IMG/VR virus record: IMGVR_UViG_3300022926_000073
Coordinates: 1 to 30,213 of that record
Origin: a virus
Length of the DNA stretch: 30,213 bases
Strand: one strand, 5' to 3'
The stretch's first letter is position 1, and every line of letters starts with the position of its first letter. This document shows, piece after piece, positions 1-6,506 of this stretch. The position numbers and the translations under genes were made by a program. Under the pieces are notes generated by a model. That model was not told the origin of the DNA, ran no database searches, and saw nothing but the letters and a program-made list of their open reading frames with translations.

Positions 1-342
1 TACAGCGCTTGATAAACCATCTGCATCAGTAGCAGTGTCTGCGTTACCAGTAAGGTTAGCAGTAATAGTTCCTGCACTGAAGTCACCGGAAGCGTCACGT
101 TGTACAATAGCGCTTGCTGTGTTTGAATCAGTAGCTGCGTCAATGGCATCAGTGTAATACTTACCACCAATGGCATGAATTTCAGCAGTGCTGCCGTCTG
201 AGCCAATAGACTCAATATATAGTTTTGCATTTGCTCCTGAACCACTCTGGTCCTGTGCGTATGCTAATTCGCCTTCTGCAAGTGCCGCCGTAGTTGGAGC
301 AGTTGAGCCAGAAGAGCGTTTAATTTGAATTACTGTTGCCAT
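1..342 (-). CDS. Tail-fibre-like virion protein, N-terminal part (runs off the left edge)
   Basis: The reading frame is open from an ATG at 342 to the window edge, giving 114 residues without a stop. It begins MATVIQIKRSSGSTAPTT and continues with LAEGELAYAQDQ, KLYIES and IHAIGGKYYTDA, an N-terminus typical of marine T4-like phage tail fibres and related to tropism-determinant N-terminal domains. It then passes into a fibre-shaft motif (AIVQRDASGDFSAGTITANL, followed by TGNADTAT). A clear Shine-Dalgarno (GAGGAAG) lies about 5 bases before the ATG. It follows the 79-residue gene on the same strand after a 38-base gap in which I see no promoter. The likely role is host recognition or fibre attachment at the baseplate periphery. 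The family assignment is from sequence pattern; the receptor-binding end is outside the window. Confidence 0.75.
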   Translation of the reverse strand, partial: MATVIQIKRSSGSTAPTTAALAEGELAYAQDQSGSGANAKLYIESIGSDGSTAEIHAIGGKYYTDAIDAATDSNTASAIVQRDASGDFSAGTITANLTGNADTATDADGLSSAV

Positions 343-380
343 TTTACTTCCTCTATTGAGTTATTGTTATTAAAATGTTA

Positions 381-620
381 TTAAAAAGTACCGCCATCTA
401 ATGTTGTAATACTTGAGGTATCTATAGCTAACCCCGATACAGGTGTAGCCTCCCATTTATCTAAGTCTGCGTTGTATGTAAAAGTATATCCATCTTGGGC
501 TCCTGTAAGATCGACATTTGCTAACCCTTCTAGTTTTGTTGCAGTAGTAGTTCTACTACTGGTAGTTACTACCTTAGGCGTTCTTGTGCTTGAAGATGGT
601 ATTACGACTTTAACGGCCAT
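381..620 (-). CDS. Small conserved virion-type protein, 79 aa
   Basis: This is a Thr/Ser-rich small protein beginning MAVKVVIPSSSTRT and ending TLDGGTF. The middle (about residues 30-60) reads GLANVDLTGAQDGYTFTYNA and then DKWEATPV, a pattern common in short proteins encoded beside marine phage tail fibres, where it resembles a fibre head or adaptor strand. Its ATG overlaps the stop of the upstream 108-residue gene in a TAATG junction, which suggests translational coupling. It lies between an Ig-like virion protein and a fibre gene. I do not recognise a named family; a structural or fibre-accessory role is inferred from context. Confidence 0.6.
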   Translation of the reverse strand: MAVKVVIPSSSTRTPKVVTTSSRTTTATKLEGLANVDLTGAQDGYTFTYNADLDKWEATPVSGLAIDTSSITTLDGGTF

Positions 621-946
621 TAGCGAGTTACCTCTGGAGTTACAGTTACAATTCCTTCTAATATTCTTAAAGTTTCTGTAGTATCGTCAATCTCAATATC
701 GTACACATACCGTCCAGCTTTCAGACCTGATGTTTCAGCAGCCGTCAAACTAATAGTTATTTCGCCTGAATTGTCTACTTTAGTAGTTGTAAAATCTACT
801 TTAGTTGAAGTGTAATAACTTTTTCTAAGTTGGGCTGCTACTGTATATGAGGATAGATCTTTAGCGGAACCGTCAGAATTCTCTACTGTAAAAGTAAAAC
901 TGTAGGTTGTGCCTTGATCTATTACAATATTGCTTACTGTAGCCAT
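620..946 (-). CDS. Ig-like, baseplate-upper-protein-type domain virion protein, 108 aa
   Basis: The protein begins MATVSNIVIDQGTTYSFTFT and reads as a single all-beta domain: an opening strand, DGSAKDLSSYTVAAQLRKSY, DNSGEITISLTAAETSGLKA, GRYVYDIEID and RILEGIVTVTPEVTR. This matches the small beta-sandwich seen in many phage baseplate upper or fibre-adaptor proteins (BppU N-terminus-like). It is the first gene of a leftward set (108 aa, 79 aa, fibre) joined by a TAATG overlap with its neighbour. A TATAAATA late box lies 32 bases upstream. No good Shine-Dalgarno is visible before its ATG. The fold assignment is from pattern only. Confidence 0.6.
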   Translation of the reverse strand: MATVSNIVIDQGTTYSFTFTVENSDGSAKDLSSYTVAAQLRKSYYTSTKVDFTTTKVDNSGEITISLTAAETSGLKAGRYVYDIEIDDTTETLRILEGIVTVTPEVTR

Positions 947-953
947 ATAAATA
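946..953 (+). promoter_or_regulatory. T4-type late promoter box, rightward
   Basis: An exact TATAAATA lies on the plus strand, overlapping the start codon of the leftward 108-residue gene. With T4 late-promoter spacing (box at -13 to -6) transcription would begin near 959 and give a leader of about 43 bases to the glycosyltransferase ATG at 1002. It is the only promoter-like element I find directly ahead of the rightward operon. A near-copy (TATAAGTA) follows at 957-964. Confidence 0.45.
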
Positions 954-977
954 TCTTATAAGTATTAGTGTTCTACT

Positions 978-985
978 TATTTATA
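978..985 (-). promoter_or_regulatory. T4-type late promoter box, leftward
   Basis: An exact TATAAATA on the minus strand lies in the short intergenic region. T4 spacing puts the start of transcription near 972, a leader of about 26 bases before the ATG at 946. The geometry is like that of the box upstream of gp48 (30105-30112), which supports a real late promoter for the 108 aa, 79 aa and fibre genes. Confidence 0.55.
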
Positions 986-1001
986 ACATTTCGGACTTGT
1001 A

Positions 1002-1649
1002 ATGAAAACTATTTTGACCTTAAAATATGGTGACAAATATACTTCTGATGACGTAAACAAGATATATACTGACACCAACGGCAAATATAATTATGTATGC
1101 GTGACTGATGATCCTAAAGGACTACATCCTAATATTTATACAATTTCTATTGACCATGAACCAGATGGGCATTGGGAAAAGATTAAACTTTTTCAGTATA
1201 ATTTTGGAAAAACTCTATACTTAGATTTAGATATTTGTATACAAAAAGATATAGATCATTTGTTTGATTATCTTGACAACACCCCGATGATTTGTTATAC
1301 TTATTGGAAGCCTTTAGAATTTCCTTATCACAAAGATGATCGCTGGTCTTATAACTATTTAAGTAATTTTAATTCAAGTGTCATGTTATGGGAAGATGCA
1401 CACCATATATATAATAAGTGGTTAGAAAATCAAGATTATTATATGGTAAAATATGCGGGTGATGATAGATTTTTGTTCCATGAAAACTTCACATTTGAAC
1501 ATTGGCCAGAAGGTGAAATATATTCTTACTGGTTTAATAGAGACGGGTTCCAACCAAATGCTACAATAGCTCTATTAAACGGACAAGAAAAGTTTCCTGA
1601 GTTGAGAGAAAAGTATTATGATGAACTTCGTGTGCATCAAATGGGGTGA
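1002..1649 (+). CDS. GT-A type glycosyltransferase, first of four tandem paralogues
   Basis: A 215-residue putative glycosyltransferase. The N-terminus (TLKYGDKYTSDDVNKIY) is a variant of the K-W-G-x-K-Y-x-P-x-x-V-N signature shared by the next three genes. A DxD motif (D75-L-D77 in LYLDLDICIQKDID) is the expected metal and nucleotide-sugar site of a GT-A fold. Further shared blocks are NSSVMLW (about residue 125) and the C-terminal PEGEIYSYWF. It is the shortest of the four and lacks the HPKYWF/WDR segment of copies 2 and 3, so its acceptor or sugar may differ. Its 3' end overlaps the next gene by 32 bases. Donor and acceptor cannot be read from sequence. Confidence 0.72.
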   Translation: MKTILTLKYGDKYTSDDVNKIYTDTNGKYNYVCVTDDPKGLHPNIYTISIDHEPDGHWEKIKLFQYNFGKTLYLDLDICIQKDIDHLFDYLDNTPMICYTYWKPLEFPYHKDDRWSYNYLSNFNSSVMLWEDAHHIYNKWLENQDYYMVKYAGDDRFLFHENFTFEHWPEGEIYSYWFNRDGFQPNATIALLNGQEKFPELREKYYDELRVHQMG

Positions 1650-2373
1650 TAAGTACACTCCGGATTATGTAAATAATTTATATCGTATGGTTGAGAGAAA
1701 CTATACGAAACCCTTTACCTTTACTTGTTACACAGATGAAACAGAAGGTTTAGAATGTGACACACATCCTATACCTGACGATGGATTATTGCATCCTAAA
1801 TACTGGTTTGGTAAAGAAGGTTATTGTTGGGATAGAGCAAAGTTTCTTGTATTCAATTCTGCACAGTGGTTAGGGTTGCTGGGTAAATGGTGTTACTTTG
1901 ATTTAGATGTTATCATACAAAATAACATAGACGATATAGAAATTCTAGCTGAAAAGCCGAGAATAATACATTGTAATTGGCAGCCAGGCAGGCAGAAAAA
2001 TGATAGAGAATTTTTTGAGATGCGAGGTACTTTTTATAATTCTAGCATGATGTTATGGAATGGCGAACAATGTAGACATATTTACAGTGATGTCTTTCAG
2101 AATGGTGAAATGGTATTCACAACCTTCTATAAAGGTTCAGATAACTATCACTATTGGCGCCAAAGAAGTTTTTGGAAGGACATACCAAGTAATTGGGTTT
2201 ATAGTTACAACAGAGGCATGAAACACCCAGAAGACATTGAACCCTTTATCTATAGACCAGATCCTAAAATCTGCTTATTCAATGTTGATAATACTAAACA
2301 CCCTGACGCTAAAAAACAAATCAAAATAAAAGAGTTAAAAGATGAGGCATTGCTTACTTTATGGGAAAGTTAA
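1618..2373 (+). CDS. GT-A type glycosyltransferase, second tandem paralogue
   Basis: A 251-residue protein opening with FVCIKWGDKYTPDYVNNLY, the array's signature. It then has FTCYTDETEGL, HPKYWF, a WDRAKF segment (about residues 71-76) and the DxD motif D95-L-D97 within YFDLDVIIQNNID. NSSMMLW and PSNWVYSYNRG follow, both shared with its neighbours. Two ATG codons stand in tandem at 1618 and 1621, so either may be the start. The gene begins inside the end of copy 1 and its own end overlaps copy 3 by 13 bases, so the set is probably translated as a coupled operon. The specificity is unknown. Confidence 0.75.
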   Translation: MMNFVCIKWGDKYTPDYVNNLYRMVERNYTKPFTFTCYTDETEGLECDTHPIPDDGLLHPKYWFGKEGYCWDRAKFLVFNSAQWLGLLGKWCYFDLDVIIQNNIDDIEILAEKPRIIHCNWQPGRQKNDREFFEMRGTFYNSSMMLWNGEQCRHIYSDVFQNGEMVFTTFYKGSDNYHYWRQRSFWKDIPSNWVYSYNRGMKHPEDIEPFIYRPDPKICLFNVDNTKHPDAKKQIKIKELKDEALLTLWES

Positions 2374-3197
2374 GAGTAAATTATATATGCTGCAAATGGG
2401 GCACCAAATATGGACCACACTTTGTTAATAAACTTTATAACATGGCCAAGCGAAATACCGATAGCGATAAATTTGATTTTCACTTTTATTGCTATACTGA
2501 TATTAGTGAAGGTCTTGAGCCTGACATTAAAGTTATTGAGTTTCCTGATATTCCCAATATTCATCCTAAGTATTGGTTTGATTCTGATAAGTTCAAGTAC
2601 GGCATGGCTCGTTGTTGGGATAGGCCTAAAACTTTTATTTTTAATACTCACAATTTTGCTCCTGATAAGCCTACTGGTCGGTTCGTTTTTTTCGATTTAG
2701 ACGTAATTATACAAGATGACCTTGAACCTATAATCATGTATGACTTAGAACACCCTACTAAACTAAGAAGTTGGTGGCAGGATCCTAGACCAATGAAAAG
2801 TAGACAATTTAAATTGGGCCATGGTGCCTATACAAATGGTTCATGTATGGTTTGGAGTGACGATCAAACTGAATGTATTTGGGATGATGTATTAGAACAC
2901 CAGGAACGCATATGGTATACTTTTACTGATGGTACAGACAATTATCATAGTTGGCGTTGGGGTATGTTTAGACCTGACGGCAAAGAGCCTCTCTGGAAAC
3001 ATTTCCCAAAAGAATACGCATACTCTTATAATAGAGGTAGGGATTGGGATTCAGAAGATTTAGAGGTTGATAAGTATCGCAGTGATGCTATATTGTGTAT
3101 ATTTAATGTTGACTTACTACCATTTGAGGATTCTAGTAGAGGTAAAACAAAACAAGATAATTTAGCAGATCCTAACTTGTTGGAGCATTGGAAATGA
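2361..3197 (+). CDS. GT-A type glycosyltransferase, third tandem paralogue
   Basis: At 278 residues this is the longest copy. It carries the signature YICCKWGTKYGPHFVNKLY, then FYCYTDISEGL, HPKYWF (about residues 69-73), CWDRPKTF and the DxD motif D112-L-D114 in FFDLDVIIQDDLE. C-terminal shared blocks are NGSCMVW, DGTDNYHSWRWGMF and AYSYNRGRDW. The DNYH-x-WR block is shared with copy 2 but not with copies 1 or 4, so copies 2 and 3 are probably the closest pair. It overlaps both neighbours. A role in adding a sugar to a phage or host glycan is inferred from the fold and from the two methyltransferases downstream. Confidence 0.75.
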   Translation: MGKLRVNYICCKWGTKYGPHFVNKLYNMAKRNTDSDKFDFHFYCYTDISEGLEPDIKVIEFPDIPNIHPKYWFDSDKFKYGMARCWDRPKTFIFNTHNFAPDKPTGRFVFFDLDVIIQDDLEPIIMYDLEHPTKLRSWWQDPRPMKSRQFKLGHGAYTNGSCMVWSDDQTECIWDDVLEHQERIWYTFTDGTDNYHSWRWGMFRPDGKEPLWKHFPKEYAYSYNRGRDWDSEDLEVDKYRSDAILCIFNVDLLPFEDSSRGKTKQDNLADPNLLEHWK

Positions 3198-3877
3198 TTA
3201 ACATATATACTGTGAAGTGGGGATTTAAATATGGCCCTGAACACGTTAATAAAATTTTTGAACAGTGTAAGGAACATATTACAGAAGAATTTGAGTTTTA
3301 TTGTTTAACTGAACACCCCGTTGGATTATCTCCTGAAATAAATGTTATTCCTTTACCTCGTGATAACTATTATGAGAAGTGGTGGAATAAACTGTATTTG
3401 TTTGACAAGTATCTTGTTAAGCAGGAGGGAGAAAAACTATTCTTAGATTTAGATATTATTATACAAAAAAATATTGATTGTATTGTAAATTATGATCCAG
3501 AAGATAACCTGGTGTTTGTTAAAACACATTGGCACAATATAGTTAAAATGAAAAAAGATTTGAAAGATATTCCTCACAAGTATACTGATCTTAACTCAAG
3601 TATTCTTAGGTGGAATGACAAACTAGATATTGATAAAATAACAAAATTTGTAAAAGATTATGCTAGTCAAATGTTTTTTTATTATCGAGGATTAGATAAC
3701 TTATTCGGTCATCAAAGAAGAAGACTTTTAAATATTGATTTTTTTCCTTCTGGTTGGGTATACAGTTATAACTATGGATACATATGGCCTTCAGATATTG
3801 AAGAAAAGAAATTTAGAGATGAACCTTTAGTATGTTTATACGACTCAATGGAGCGACCACAAGATGTTAAACTATAA
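3194..3877 (+). CDS. GT-A type glycosyltransferase, fourth tandem paralogue
   Basis: The start is chosen at the ATG at 3194, which overlaps the stop of copy 3 as ATGA. The frame can be extended to a TTG at 3188, but the ATGA junction and alignment with the other copies favour 3194 (227 residues). It opens INIYTVKWGFKYGPEHVNKI and continues FYCLTEHPVGL, then the DxD motif in LFLDLDIIIQKNID (about residues 82-95). NSSILRW and PSGWVYSYNYG complete the family pattern. Its end overlaps the following methyltransferase gene by 14 bases. The specificity is unknown. Confidence 0.74.
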   Translation: MINIYTVKWGFKYGPEHVNKIFEQCKEHITEEFEFYCLTEHPVGLSPEINVIPLPRDNYYEKWWNKLYLFDKYLVKQEGEKLFLDLDIIIQKNIDCIVNYDPEDNLVFVKTHWHNIVKMKKDLKDIPHKYTDLNSSILRWNDKLDIDKITKFVKDYASQMFFYYRGLDNLFGHQRRRLLNIDFFPSGWVYSYNYGYIWPSDIEEKKFRDEPLVCLYDSMERPQDVKL

Positions 3878-4523
3878 TTTTTTAAATAACTATAAAAACT
3901 GGGGCAGTGCTTTAGATAAAATTGGACATGAGATGCCTTATAAACATGAGGACTTTCGTAAATCTTTAAACCCAAACTCAATGGAAGCTTCTATTTGGTT
4001 GGTTGAAGAATTACAAAAAGTTTTAGGATCAGTAGAAAAGAAACTCAACATAACTGTTTTAAATTCTTGGTTAGGATTTCCTTTAGTTCCTTTACTGTGT
4101 GAGAATCTAAATGTAGAAAAATTGAATCTTATAGATGTAGACCGGGACGCCTTAGAGTTGTCAAAAGTTTTTAATAAGTATTATACCGATCAAAATATTG
4201 ATCTTAATCATATTAATTGGGATGTTCCGTTTGCTTTTCACGATATAAATGCTTTAAACACAGACGTAGTTATATCTTTGTCAGCAGAAACAATGTATCC
4301 ATTGAGAGAACTCACAACAGCGAATCCTGAATGTATATTTGCTGTACAAAATTCTAATTTAATAAAAGAAATGTACGGTATTAATTGTGTTGATAGTATA
4401 GAAAAACACGCAGAAAACACAGGCATTAAGGATGTTTTGTATAGTGGAAACATCAAACAAAATTATTGGACTTTTGATGGTTTAAATGAATATGACCGTT
4501 TTATGATTATTGGTAGTAAATAG
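3864..4523 (+). CDS. Class I SAM-dependent methyltransferase-like protein
   Basis: A 219-residue protein with the layout of a class I methyltransferase. A beta1/loop segment (ITVLNSWLGFPLVPLL, residues 63-78) takes the place of motif I but lacks the usual GxGxG. The acidic end of beta2 follows in LNLIDVDRDALELS (residues 87-100), and a motif IV-like strand in DVVISLSAETMYPL (about residues 134-147). The NSWLG form with an SAE block resembles phage methyltransferases that depart from the textbook glycine loop. It overlaps the fourth glycosyltransferase by 14 bases and precedes a second methyltransferase by 2 bases, which suggests a joint task such as methylating a sugar or a carrier. Substrate unknown. 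Confidence 0.62.
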   Translation: MLNYNFLNNYKNWGSALDKIGHEMPYKHEDFRKSLNPNSMEASIWLVEELQKVLGSVEKKLNITVLNSWLGFPLVPLLCENLNVEKLNLIDVDRDALELSKVFNKYYTDQNIDLNHINWDVPFAFHDINALNTDVVISLSAETMYPLRELTTANPECIFAVQNSNLIKEMYGINCVDSIEKHAENTGIKDVLYSGNIKQNYWTFDGLNEYDRFMIIGSK

Positions 4524-4525
4524 TT

Positions 4526-5122
4526 ATGATGGGAAAAAATGGTACTAATGAAGACACTAAAGAATTGTGGAAGATATTACCCGAAAACTCTTTGGGAGCT
4601 GAAATAGGTGTATGGAAAGGAGAGTCTACTAATAGATTTTTAAGAAGAGCTAGACATATACATATGGTAGATCCCTGGAGTATAACAGCGTATGATGAAT
4701 CTACTGATTGGTTGAATATAGGTGTTGACGGCATTATGAAAAGATATGCTTACATGGTAGGGTCAACTAAACGTGAAGATTATGAAAAATTTTATGATGA
4801 ATTATATGAATCCGTGTGTGAAAAGTTTAAAGACAAACCAGTAACCATACACAGAATGACGTCTACAGAATTCTTCAATATGTATGAAGGTGAAAAATTA
4901 GATTGGATTTATATTGACGGTGACCATGCGTATGAAGCGGTATATTCAGATTTAAATAACTGCTTAAAAGTTATGAAAGAAGGTGCTAGAATATACTGTG
5001 ATGATATTGCCGCGGATAACAGACAACACCCAGGAGTTAGACAAGCGGTATCACAATTTTGTAAAGAGAATGACCTAACTCCTAGAAGAAAATTTAAAAA
5101 TCAGTGCATCATTCAACTATAA
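4526..5122 (+). CDS. Class I SAM-dependent methyltransferase (Methyltransf_24/TylF-like)
   Basis: A 198-residue protein with recognisable methyltransferase motifs in order: motif I GAEIGVWKGEST (residues 24-35), HMVDPW at the end of beta2 (46-51), LDWIYIDGDHAYEAVYSDL around residues 125-143, and GARIYCDDI (153-161) followed by HPGV. The YIDGDHxYE and CDDI blocks are typical of the metal-dependent O-methyltransferase-like group that often acts on sugars or small molecules. ATG codons stand at 4526 and 4529; either could start. It is the last rightward gene and its stop overlaps the end of the leftward oxygenase-like gene by 10 bases. Methylation of a sugar added by the upstream transferases is a reasonable inference only. 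Confidence 0.72.
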   Translation: MMGKNGTNEDTKELWKILPENSLGAEIGVWKGESTNRFLRRARHIHMVDPWSITAYDESTDWLNIGVDGIMKRYAYMVGSTKREDYEKFYDELYESVCEKFKDKPVTIHRMTSTEFFNMYEGEKLDWIYIDGDHAYEAVYSDLNNCLKVMKEGARIYCDDIAADNRQHPGVRQAVSQFCKENDLTPRRKFKNQCIIQL

Positions 5123-5769
5123 ACAGAAGCATCTTCTTCTGATATATCTTCAATCATATTGCGCCACATATCTAAATGTGGTACAATAAATCCTAAGGTA
5201 ACACGAGGTTCATATGTTCCTGCACAGTGATAATAAACTTTGTCGGGTTCTCTGCCTCTGCCATAGTATCCTACTTTACAAGTCCAACCGGGCTTGTCTT
5301 CCATAGTTACTATTTCTTTTGTAAGAGGATCTAGGTATCTAAAGAAACCATTGCCTGTGGGTGAATAAGACAATAGTATATTATAACCGGAAGCATTCCA
5401 GTTATTATGCCAACCCATATAACCGCCTTCAGGATAGAAAACATTTACTGCTTGATTTTTAGCTCCCAAGAATTGACACAGCTCTTGATCTAATTCATTT
5501 CTTCTCTGCTTATGTTCTCTAGGTACTTGTTCGTCTGATGCTATGTCTACAGAAATAGTAGTTTCCGGCCACCCAATATGTTTACCATCTTTGTCTACTA
5601 TGTGTTTTAGATATTGTTCTCCGCATGCTTCTTCTAATTTCATTCCGCGGTGACGGCCTTCATGGTGTGAGATTTCAGTAAGTTTACTGTAGTCGCTAGA
5701 AAAAAACCAATCACTATAATCAGTCAATGTATCTAAAAGTTCACTGCTTTTTATATCAATCCACTTCAT
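5113..5769 (-). CDS. 2OG-Fe(II) oxygenase-like protein with an HxN site
   Basis: A 218-residue protein whose second half resembles a 2-oxoglutarate/Fe(II) dioxygenase core. NVFYPEGGYMGWHNNW (residues 109-124) corresponds to the strand carrying the first metal ligands, GFFRYLDP and KPGWTCKVGYYG are internal strands, YYHCAG (179-184) supplies the distal His (H181), and EPRVTLGFIV (187-196) supplies the Arg (R189) expected to bind 2-oxoglutarate. The usual HxD is here H121-N-N123. The gene starts at an ATG overlapping the stop of the upstream glycosyltransferase (ATGA). It may hydroxylate a protein, sugar or base, or be inactive; the target is unknown. The N-terminal 100 residues match nothing I recognise. 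Confidence 0.6.
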   Translation of the reverse strand: MKWIDIKSSELLDTLTDYSDWFFSSDYSKLTEISHHEGRHRGMKLEEACGEQYLKHIVDKDGKHIGWPETTISVDIASDEQVPREHKQRRNELDQELCQFLGAKNQAVNVFYPEGGYMGWHNNWNASGYNILLSYSPTGNGFFRYLDPLTKEIVTMEDKPGWTCKVGYYGRGREPDKVYYHCAGTYEPRVTLGFIVPHLDMWRNMIEDISEEDASVYS

Positions 5770-6506
5770 CTTTCTAATTCTTCCTTAGGTATTGTATGAT
5801 GATAAAGCACAATCTCAGTTCCCTTTAACTCGTCTGGAGTATATCCATTGATAAAATTCCATCTAGCATCCGGTTCTTTTATGTAACCCCAATTAATATC
5901 ATGTCCACCGTAAGTTAATAGGCGCCACATGGTGAACGTATCCCATTTAATGGCATCCTTAGGATAATGTGCTATGTCATAATCAGGTTCCCATTGTTTT
6001 AAATATTCAGTCCACCAGGCACCCATAAGATCCATCATTGCTGGAGTTTTTCTATATATGAAGAACCCACAGTGACAGGTCATTTCTTCAGTATTAGATA
6101 GCTTAGTTAATTTTGCATTGTAAGGTCTATTTTTTGTAAACACAATGTCTTTGTCATCAGGCAATTGATCAAAGACATTTACAATATCTTCGTGCATACA
6201 CATCATGTCTGCATCTAAATAGCAAGTTATGTCATAGGGTGTTTTATTCAATGCCCAGAGTTTGGTACGAATATGAGAAGGGACATCGTCTTTGATAATA
6301 TTATCAAACAAGTCATAGTCTTCTTCTTGTACCCATTCTTTTTCTGTAAAGAAAGTTATGTTTGCTTCAGGCCAAAAGTCTCTAACTGATTCTGCTAAAA
6401 GCTTAGCATACCTATAGAATGCGTGCTTCTTAGAAGCAACAATTATAAAGCCTTTACTTTGCTTCTTCTTCTTCGCTTTAAAGCCTTTACTTTGCTTCTT
6501 CTTCAC
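5766..6506 (-). CDS. GT-A glycosyltransferase with duplicated Lys-rich N-terminus
   Basis: A 246-residue protein with a GTG start at 6506, preceded by AAGGA about 8 bases upstream. The core begins GFIIVASKKHAFYRYAKLLA and carries FFTEKEW, a HIRTKLWALNKTPYD segment (about residues 78-92) and a D98-A-D100 motif in TCYLDADMMCM, all typical of GT-A glycosyltransferases of the GT8 kind. MTCHCGFFIYRKT and a C-terminal LYHHTIP complete the pattern. It is not closely like the four-copy plus-strand family, as it lacks the KWG signature. The first 20 residues contain KKKQSKGF twice, owing to a 33-base duplication. It sits between a charged hypothetical protein and the oxygenase-like gene, both overlapping it. 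Confidence 0.72.
   Translation of the reverse strand: MKKKQSKGFKAKKKKQSKGFIIVASKKHAFYRYAKLLAESVRDFWPEANITFFTEKEWVQEEDYDLFDNIIKDDVPSHIRTKLWALNKTPYDITCYLDADMMCMHEDIVNVFDQLPDDKDIVFTKNRPYNAKLTKLSNTEEMTCHCGFFIYRKTPAMMDLMGAWWTEYLKQWEPDYDIAHYPKDAIKWDTFTMWRLLTYGGHDINWGYIKEPDARWNFINGYTPDELKGTEIVLYHHTIPKEELER
6446..6504 (-). repeat. 26-base direct repeat, 33-base offset, across a gene junction
   Basis: Bases 6446-6471 and 6479-6504 are identical over 26 positions. The 33-base offset is 11 codons, so the glycosyltransferase frame is kept and gains the residues KAKKKKQSKGF. The copy nearer the start also encodes the last residues and stop of the upstream 162-residue gene. Confidence 0.9.

Noticed and set aside
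2370-3277. Minus-strand frames of 80-95 residues opposite the glycosyltransferase genes
   Set aside because: They are antisense to strongly supported genes and show no family pattern, ribosome site or promoter.
5124-5141. Six-base-pair stem (CAGAAG/CTTCTG) at the convergent junction as a terminator
   Set aside because: The stem is short, not GC-rich, lies in coding sequence and has no T-run after it.
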